In this document: piece after piece, positions 6,244 to 10,135 of the stretch
How the letters are laid out: each line of letters begins with the position of its first letter
Numbering within the stretch: position 1 is the stretch's first letter
Notes under the pieces: model-generated
What the model saw: the letters and a program-made list of their open reading frames with translations, nothing else
What the model was told of the DNA's origin: nothing
Database searches by the model: none
Source: Thermoanaerobaculia bacterium
GTDB lineage: Bacteria > Acidobacteriota > Thermoanaerobaculia > Gp7-AA8
Reading direction: 5' to 3'
Length of the DNA: 10,135 nucleotides
NCBI GenBank assembly: GCA_017883215.1
Contig: JADGOA010000111.1
Span: 1-10,135 of the forward strand
Program-made: the position numbers and the translations under genes

Positions 6244-6414
6244 CCCTCTCCCACCGGGAGAGGGTGGCCGCGAGCGGGCGGCGGTGAGGGGGCTCGCGGC
6301 CGGGTGAGGGGCGTGAATCTCGCGCATGTCCAGAATCACGCCCCTCACCCGGTTCCTCGCGCTCGCTGACGCTCGCGTCTCGGAACCACCCTCTCCCACC
6401 GGGAGAGGGGTGAC
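6239..6414. repeat. 176-bp palindromic element between rnc and envC
   Basis: The ends are inverted copies of about 28 bp: 6239-6267 (gtcacccctctccc-acc-gggagagggtgg) and 6387-6414. Each contains a 9-bp hairpin, ccctctccc/gggagaggg, at 6244-6264 and 6389-6409, with a 3-nt loop. Inside lies a perfect 17-bp inverted repeat, ccgggtgaggggcgtga (6300-6316), pairing with 6336-6352 across 19 nt. The element fills nearly the whole rnc-envC gap, and its left end supplies the GTG start and purine-rich region used by the EnvC-like gene. No transposase is encoded, so it is MITE- or REPIN-like. A 13-mer of another repeat family (6430-6442, shared with 1045-1057) lies between it and the rnc stop. Confidence 0.85.
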
Positions 6415-6448
6415 CATCCGACCGCGTAACCTCGTGACCTCGCAACCG

Positions 6449-7138
6449 TTACCCCGAGAACTCGTCGAGTGCATGCTTCGCCGCCTGCTGCTGCGCTTCC
6501 TTTTTCGAAGAGCCTTCGCCACGGGTGACGAGTGAGCCGACCTTCACTTCGATCACGAACGTCTTGTCGTGGTCGGGACCGACTTCGTCGATGACGTTGT
6601 ACTCGGGCAGCGGGAGGCCGCGTCCCTGCGCCAGCTCCTGCAGAGCGGTCTTGTAATCCTGGAACAGCAGGTCCTGCTCGTCGATGGCGTGAATGTCGGC
6701 GCCGAACGAGCGCTCGATCAACTGCCGGGCGGCATCGATTCCACCGTCGAGAAAAACGCCGGCGATGACGGCCTCGAACAGATTCGCGAGCAGCGAGTCC
6801 TTCTTCCGGCCGCCGGTCTTCTCTTCACCCACGCCGAGGAGGATGACCTCTCCCATGCCGTACTCGTGTGCCTTCGCCGCGAGGCTCGTGGCGCTGACGA
6901 GGTAGGCCTTGATCTTGGAGAGCGCTCCTTCGTCGAAGTCGGGGAAGTGGCGGAAAAGCATGTCGCCGATGACGAATCCGAGCACCGCGTCGCCGAGAAA
7001 CTCGAACGTCTCGTTATGGCGCACGCTCTCCCCCTTCGCCTCGTGTGCGTGGGACTTGTGAGTGAGTGCGCGGTTGAGCAGCTCGCGATCGACGAACGTG
7101 TAACCGATGCGCTGTTCAAATTCCTGAAGCTCGTCCAA
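6449..7138 (-). CDS. rnc: Ribonuclease III
   Basis: From TTG 7138 the 229-residue product has the usual bacterial length (E. coli 226). The RNase III domain (about 1-150) shows the signature HNETFEFLGDAVLG with Glu43, Glu46 and Asp50, and a second metal-binding segment ANLFEAVIAGVFLDGG with Glu122. A double-stranded RNA-binding domain follows (about 157-226: DYKTALQELAQ, then GEGSSKKEAQQQAAKHAL). The enzyme cleaves double-stranded RNA in rRNA processing and mRNA turnover. Asn119 stands where E. coli has Asp114, while the essential Glu is kept. No ATG is available: the frame extends upstream to TTG 7213 and GTG 7198, but the Arg/Trp/Cys-rich residues there do not match the family, whereas LDELQEFEQRIGYTF does. 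A -10-like TATACT lies directly upstream, leaving almost no leader. Confidence 0.95.
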   Translation of the reverse strand: MDELQEFEQRIGYTFVDRELLNRALTHKSHAHEAKGESVRHNETFEFLGDAVLGFVIGDMLFRHFPDFDEGALSKIKAYLVSATSLAAKAHEYGMGEVILLGVGEEKTGGRKKDSLLANLFEAVIAGVFLDGGIDAARQLIERSFGADIHAIDEQDLLFQDYKTALQELAQGRGLPLPEYNVIDEVGPDHDKTFVIEVKVGSLVTRGEGSSKKEAQQQAAKHALDEFSG

Positions 7139-7146
7139 ACCGCCGC

Positions 7147-7152
7147 AGTATA
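7147..7152 (-). promoter_or_regulatory. Possible rnc -10 box (TATACT)
   Basis: On the - strand TATACT at 7152-7147 matches TATAAT at five of six positions. No good -35 is seen at 16-18 bp. Transcription would begin near 7140, so the TTG at 7138 would be nearly leaderless. It is the only AT-rich stretch in this divergent gap. Confidence 0.35.
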
Positions 7153-7337
7153 AGGGAGAGATTGGCGATCGGTGACGACGACCGCACCACGGCCGCACCG
7201 TGAACGCCCTCAACTTGCGCTGTCATCCCGCGTGGCGAGGGATCCGGTCGGGGAGCACCACGCTGCTCTCGAGGACTGTCAGCGCGTTCACGCCCGGATG
7301 TTATCCTACGACGTCAGCCGAAAGGACGGTGACCACG

Positions 7338-7769
7338 GTGCATAGGAAGCAGCGCACGGCTACCTGGCTCCTGAGCCTGATCTCGATGGTCCTGGCGCTC
7401 GCCTGTACGTCGACGCAGAGAATCGACACGAGCGGTAGCGCGCCGGCCGCCCAGGAAGCGTGCTTCGACAGCAGCAGGGTCCGCAGCTTCTCTCCCCTCC
7501 ATGAGAGGTTCGTCTATGTTCGAGTTGGAAGTGACGAGCACTATCTGCTGACGATGGGCAGCGTCTGCATTAGTCTGCCCTTCGCAACCGGAATCACGAT
7601 TTCTGGCACCACCTTCAGCCGCGTCTGTTCGGACACGGGGGCCATGATCACTTACCAGGATTCCGGTGTTCCGGCCTTCTGCCGCATCATCCGCGTCGAA
7701 GCCGTCGCCAGCAGAGAGGCGGCCCGGAAACTAGTGGAAGACCGCACCACACCGAAGCCAAAGAGCTAG
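7338..7769 (+). CDS. Small Cys-containing lipoprotein, DUF6491-like
   Basis: From GTG 7338 the product is 143 residues. A basic start (MHRKQR) and a hydrophobic core end at a lipobox-like ALAC (Cys23), so it is probably a lipoprotein. A short Ser/Ala linker leads into a compact domain (about 41-122) with four cysteines: ACFDSSRVRSF (Cys42), MGSVC (Cys77), FSRVCSD (Cys97) and PAFCRIIRVEAV (Cys115). The CF..R.V..F opening, the YVRVG strand and the closing CR.I.V.A resemble DUF6491, a family with no known function; this is from memory of the pattern. AAAGGA (7321-7326) lies 11 nt before GTG 7338; GTG 7329 is a possible earlier start but is too close to that motif. It is divergent from rnc and heads a + strand cluster. 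A -10-like TATCCT lies at 7302-7307. Confidence 0.75.
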   Translation: MHRKQRTATWLLSLISMVLALACTSTQRIDTSGSAPAAQEACFDSSRVRSFSPLHERFVYVRVGSDEHYLLTMGSVCISLPFATGITISGTTFSRVCSDTGAMITYQDSGVPAFCRIIRVEAVASREAARKLVEDRTTPKPKS

Positions 7770-7883
7770 TCGAGGTCGATCCGCTCTCGGTCAGCCGAGC
7801 TCTCGCATCGCGGCGGACGCATGACACCGAGTTCCCTCGGGCGATGTGGACCGAGGTTGATGCAAATGTGATCCGGAGGAAGC

Positions 7884-8702
7884 ATGAAGTGCCTGCGCTG
7901 GCTTTGTCTGATCTTCGTGATGAGCGTGTCGGCGTTCTCGTTCGCCGGTGACATCCAGGTTGCTTGTGAGCCTGCTCTTCGTGTCTATCTCGATGGCAAG
8001 CTCGTGGGTACCTCCGGCTCGAAGGACGACGGCCTGTTCCTGGCGAACGTGCCGGAAGGCCCACACGTCATTCGTGTTGAAAAGGATGGATTCATACCCC
8101 AGAGTTTTCAGGTGGAGCTTCTGAAGGTCCCGATCGAAGTAAAGACGAAGGAGTTCTCCCCGGAACCGATTCGCTACGACAGGAAGACCAGCAGCGCCAA
8201 GGTCGAAGTATCCGCTGGCAGCCTCCTGGTCACATCAGCCCCTCAGAACTGTGTCGTCGAGATTGATGGGAAACTCGAAACCAAGAACACCCCGCTCCTG
8301 CGGATCGAGGGCCTCGCGGCAGGTGAGCACCCGATCTCCTTCAGCAAACCTGGATACGATCGAATCTCCGGCGTGGTCAGCATCCAACCTGGAGCCGCCG
8401 TCACGGTTCGAGGAGACCTCATGGCTGGGAAGTTGGAGACCGTCAACGAGGGCGAGGGATCGCTCCGCCTGACTTCGACTCCGGAACACTGCACAGTCCG
8501 ATTCCTCGGGAAGACCACCGAGAAGACCCACGCGAAGTTGAACCTCTCGCACATCCCGGCGGGAGAACATCGAATTGTCGTCTTGTGGAAAGGTCTCGAG
8601 GTGTCCTCGAACGTGGTGATCACCAACGGCCACAGGACAATCGTCGACGTGAGTTTCATGAAAGGGGAGAAACCGTTCGTCGTTTCATATGAGCCGGAGT
8701 GA
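7884..8702 (+). CDS. Secreted protein with three PEGA domains
   Basis: The 272-residue product starts with a signal peptide ending near FSFA (cleavage about residue 21) and has three PEGA-type beta repeats: about 24-92 (VYLDGKLVGTS, then NVPEGPHVIRVEKDGF), 113-178 (VVEIDGKLETKNTP, then GLAAGEHPISFSKPGY) and 193-258 (VRFLGKTTEKTHA, then IPAGEHRIVVLWKG). PEGA domains are small folds found in surface and envelope proteins of many bacteria; their ligands are mostly unknown. Cys123 and Cys203 occupy the same place in repeats 2 and 3. The start is secure, with GGAGGA at 7875-7880 just before ATG 7884. The coding sequence looks less GC-rich by eye than the efp-to-rnc block. It lies 114 bp after the lipoprotein gene and overlaps the next gene start by 4 bp. 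Confidence 0.88.
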   Translation: MKCLRWLCLIFVMSVSAFSFAGDIQVACEPALRVYLDGKLVGTSGSKDDGLFLANVPEGPHVIRVEKDGFIPQSFQVELLKVPIEVKTKEFSPEPIRYDRKTSSAKVEVSAGSLLVTSAPQNCVVEIDGKLETKNTPLLRIEGLAAGEHPISFSKPGYDRISGVVSIQPGAAVTVRGDLMAGKLETVNEGEGSLRLTSTPEHCTVRFLGKTTEKTHAKLNLSHIPAGEHRIVVLWKGLEVSSNVVITNGHRTIVDVSFMKGEKPFVVSYEPE

Positions 8703-10039
8703 AGCGGCGATCCCTTCCTGATCGTACTGAATCAGGTGTCTGGCTGCCGATGCGCGACGCGCACAACCAGGCACCGTATATTGATACTGGGATGGTGATG
8801 ACCCTTCGCCGGAGCGAGCCGTGTGAGTCGTCGGCACAGGTTCAAAAACTTCGCCGACTGGCGGGAAGCTTGATCCCGTGGCTTCGAGCCTCTGTCGTCT
8901 GTCTGGTGGTCCCTGCAGTCGCATGTACGAGCTGGCGGGGGAACCCCGACAGGGTGAAGATCACGCCGGATGATCTCCTGGCGGGTGCCTCTCTCGGTGT
9001 GGCCAGGGACGCACCTGTGTCCGTCGTCGAGCCGCAGGAAGTGCTCGCTCTGAGTCCCGAGATGAAGGACTTCCTCGATGCGCACGTGGACCGCAAAGGC
9101 ACCGACACTCTCAAGCTACATCAACTGGCCGCCGCGATCATCGACACGGACACGTTCGGCGTGGAGTACGACGACATAACCCGCACCGCCTCCCAGACGT
9201 TCCGCATCAGGCGTGGTAACTGTCTGTCATTTGCCAGCATGTTCGTAGCCATGGCTCGTCACGTGGGCCTGGATGTCCAGTACCAGGAAGTGGATATTCC
9301 GCCCGATTGGACGATTGACAAAGATACATACGTCCTGAACCAACATGTCAACGTGTACGTGAACCTGGGACTGGCGGGCACGAAGGTGGTGGATTTCAAT
9401 ATCAGTGATTTCAAGGCCAGCTACGAGATGCGAAGGATCTCTGACACGCGGGCGCTTGCCCACTACTACAACAACATTGGCGTCGAGCGCATGCAGGCGG
9501 GCGATACGGCCTCGGCTCTTTGGTGCTTCCACAAGGCCATTGCCGACAACGACCGCCAGTTTTCGCCGGCATGGACCAATCTGGGCACGCTGTACATGCG
9601 AAACGGCCACCCCGCTCATGCCGAGGCTGCGTATCTACAGGCCCTGGAGGCGAGCGATGGGGATCTTGTCGCCATGAGCAATCTGGCCCGGCTCTATGAG
9701 CAGCGGGGTGACCGGGAGCGGGCTGACGCTTACCGGAAGAGGTTGATCTACCACCGCCGGCTCAACCCGTACTATCGCTACCAACTCGCCCGTCGGGCGT
9801 ATTCCGAGCAGCAGTACGATGTGGCCATCGGCCATCTCAAGTACGCGATCCGCAAGCGGCCGAAAGAGGATCAGTTCTACTTCCGGCTGGGCTTGAGTTG
9901 GCTGCAGAAGGGGGACGCGGGGGCTGCCCAGCGCTGGCTCGCCCGGGCACAAGAGGTCGCCGCGACCGACGCCCTGAAGCGCAAGTACTCCAGCAAGATC
10001 GACATCTTGCTCCGCCCCGACGGCGGAAACCATCCTTGA
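8699..10039 (+). CDS. Transglutaminase-like and TPR protein, probable lipoprotein
   Basis: The 446-residue frame opens with GTG at 8699, overlapping the PEGA gene stop by 4 bp (GTGA), which suggests coupled translation. A hydrophobic stretch ends in VPAVAC (Cys76), a lipobox. For a normal lipoprotein signal a later start fits better: ATG 8792, or TTG 8870, which would give an 18-residue signal. The start is unresolved. Residues about 120-235 form a transglutaminase-like domain with a visible Cys175 (RRGNCLSFA), His216 (LNQHVNVYV) and Asp232 (KVVDFNIS) triad, consistent with an active cysteine peptidase or acyl-transfer enzyme. Five TPR-like repeats follow at about 254-287, 288-321, 322-355, 358-389 and 391-424, usually protein-binding. 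The likely location is periplasmic and membrane-tethered. The role is unknown; coupling to the PEGA protein suggests they act together. Confidence 0.88.
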   Translation: MKRRSLPDRTESGVWLPMRDAHNQAPYIDTGMVMTLRRSEPCESSAQVQKLRRLAGSLIPWLRASVVCLVVPAVACTSWRGNPDRVKITPDDLLAGASLGVARDAPVSVVEPQEVLALSPEMKDFLDAHVDRKGTDTLKLHQLAAAIIDTDTFGVEYDDITRTASQTFRIRRGNCLSFASMFVAMARHVGLDVQYQEVDIPPDWTIDKDTYVLNQHVNVYVNLGLAGTKVVDFNISDFKASYEMRRISDTRALAHYYNNIGVERMQAGDTASALWCFHKAIADNDRQFSPAWTNLGTLYMRNGHPAHAEAAYLQALEASDGDLVAMSNLARLYEQRGDRERADAYRKRLIYHRRLNPYYRYQLARRAYSEQQYDVAIGHLKYAIRKRPKEDQFYFRLGLSWLQKGDAGAAQRWLARAQEVAATDALKRKYSSKIDILLRPDGGNHP

Positions 10040-10049
10040 ACCTCAAGAA

Positions 10050-10083
10050 AAAGAGGGCGGCCCCCGTAGAGACCGCCCCCTTT
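10050..10083 (-). terminator. Intrinsic terminator shared by convergent genes
   Basis: aaagagggcgg (10050-10060) pairs with ccgcccccttt (10073-10083) with one A.C mismatch and a 12-nt loop. Read on the - strand the stem is followed by CTCTTTTTCTT, a good U-tract, so it mainly serves the outer-membrane protein gene at the right edge. On the + strand only TTT follows, giving weaker termination of the TPR gene. Confidence 0.7.
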
Positions 10084-10102
10084 CCTGGATGTTGCCGCTT
10101 TA

Positions 10103-10135
10103 TTAGAACGTGAAGTTCAAGCTCGTGTGGACGTA
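10103..10135 (-). CDS. C-terminus of a probable outer-membrane beta-barrel protein (partial)
   Basis: Reading leftward from the window edge the - strand gives YVHTSLNFTF and then TAA (10105-10103). A terminal Phe, alternating hydrophobic residues (Phe -1, Phe -3, Leu -5) and an aromatic near -10 are the signature of the last strand of an outer-membrane beta-barrel, recognised by the BAM complex. A good terminator 20 bp downstream on the same strand supports a real gene end. Ten residues cannot distinguish a porin from a TonB-dependent receptor. Confidence 0.6.
   Translation of the reverse strand, partial: YVHTSLNFTF

Noticed and set aside
6244..6522. Extending the EnvC-like gene to ATG 6522 (93 more residues)
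   Set aside because: The extension translates the palindromic element and overlaps the rnc 3' end. It would place a complete signal peptide in mid-protein.
7302..7307. TATCCT as -10 of the DUF6491-like gene
   Set aside because: The match is moderate and the -35 position (near 7279-7284) shows no resemblance to TTGACA. It is mentioned only within the gene entry.

Overview
The window is high-GC DNA from a Gram-negative-type bacterium. This is supported by an EnvC-like murein hydrolase activator, two probable lipoproteins, a secreted PEGA protein and the last strand of an outer-membrane beta-barrel. The combination of an elongation factor P with Asn at the loop tip, PEGA and TPR proteins, and many palindromic intergenic repeats suggests Acidobacteriota or a relative. 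That placement is an inference from gene style only; no rRNA or other marker is present to settle it.

Layout. (a) 1-1577, + strand: the end of an unidentified gene, then a membrane-anchored rhodanese and a four-helix MauE/DoxX-type redox membrane protein, probably working together in envelope thiol or sulfur chemistry. (b) 1578-2437, + strand: a 302-bp leader with hairpins and a likely -10 box, then efp. (c) 2577-7138, - strand, read right to left: rnc (RNase III), an EnvC-like degenerate LytM factor, a CtpA-type S41 protease and a YibQ-type divergent polysaccharide deacetylase. The last three form the known envC-ctpA-yibQ envelope neighbourhood. Here palindromic repeats occupy the gap between rnc and envC and the gap between ctpA and yibQ. 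(d) 7338-10039, + strand: a small Cys-rich lipoprotein resembling DUF6491, a three-PEGA secreted protein, and a transglutaminase-like/TPR probable lipoprotein whose start overlaps the PEGA gene stop by 4 bp. (e) 10050-10135: a terminator and the C-terminus of a convergent beta-barrel outer-membrane protein.

The most striking non-gene structure is a set of at least four unrelated palindromic elements at gene boundaries (1003-1057, 2436-2564, 3742-3871, 6239-6414). Each consists of two inverted copies of a short motif, as in REPINs. One overlaps the efp stop codon. Another supplies the apparent ribosome-binding site and start codon of the EnvC-like gene. The other points worth checking are EF-P lacking the modifiable Lys/Arg, and the lipoprotein/PEGA/transglutaminase-TPR cluster, whose role is unknown. 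I see no CRISPR array, tRNA, rRNA, transposase or defence system.
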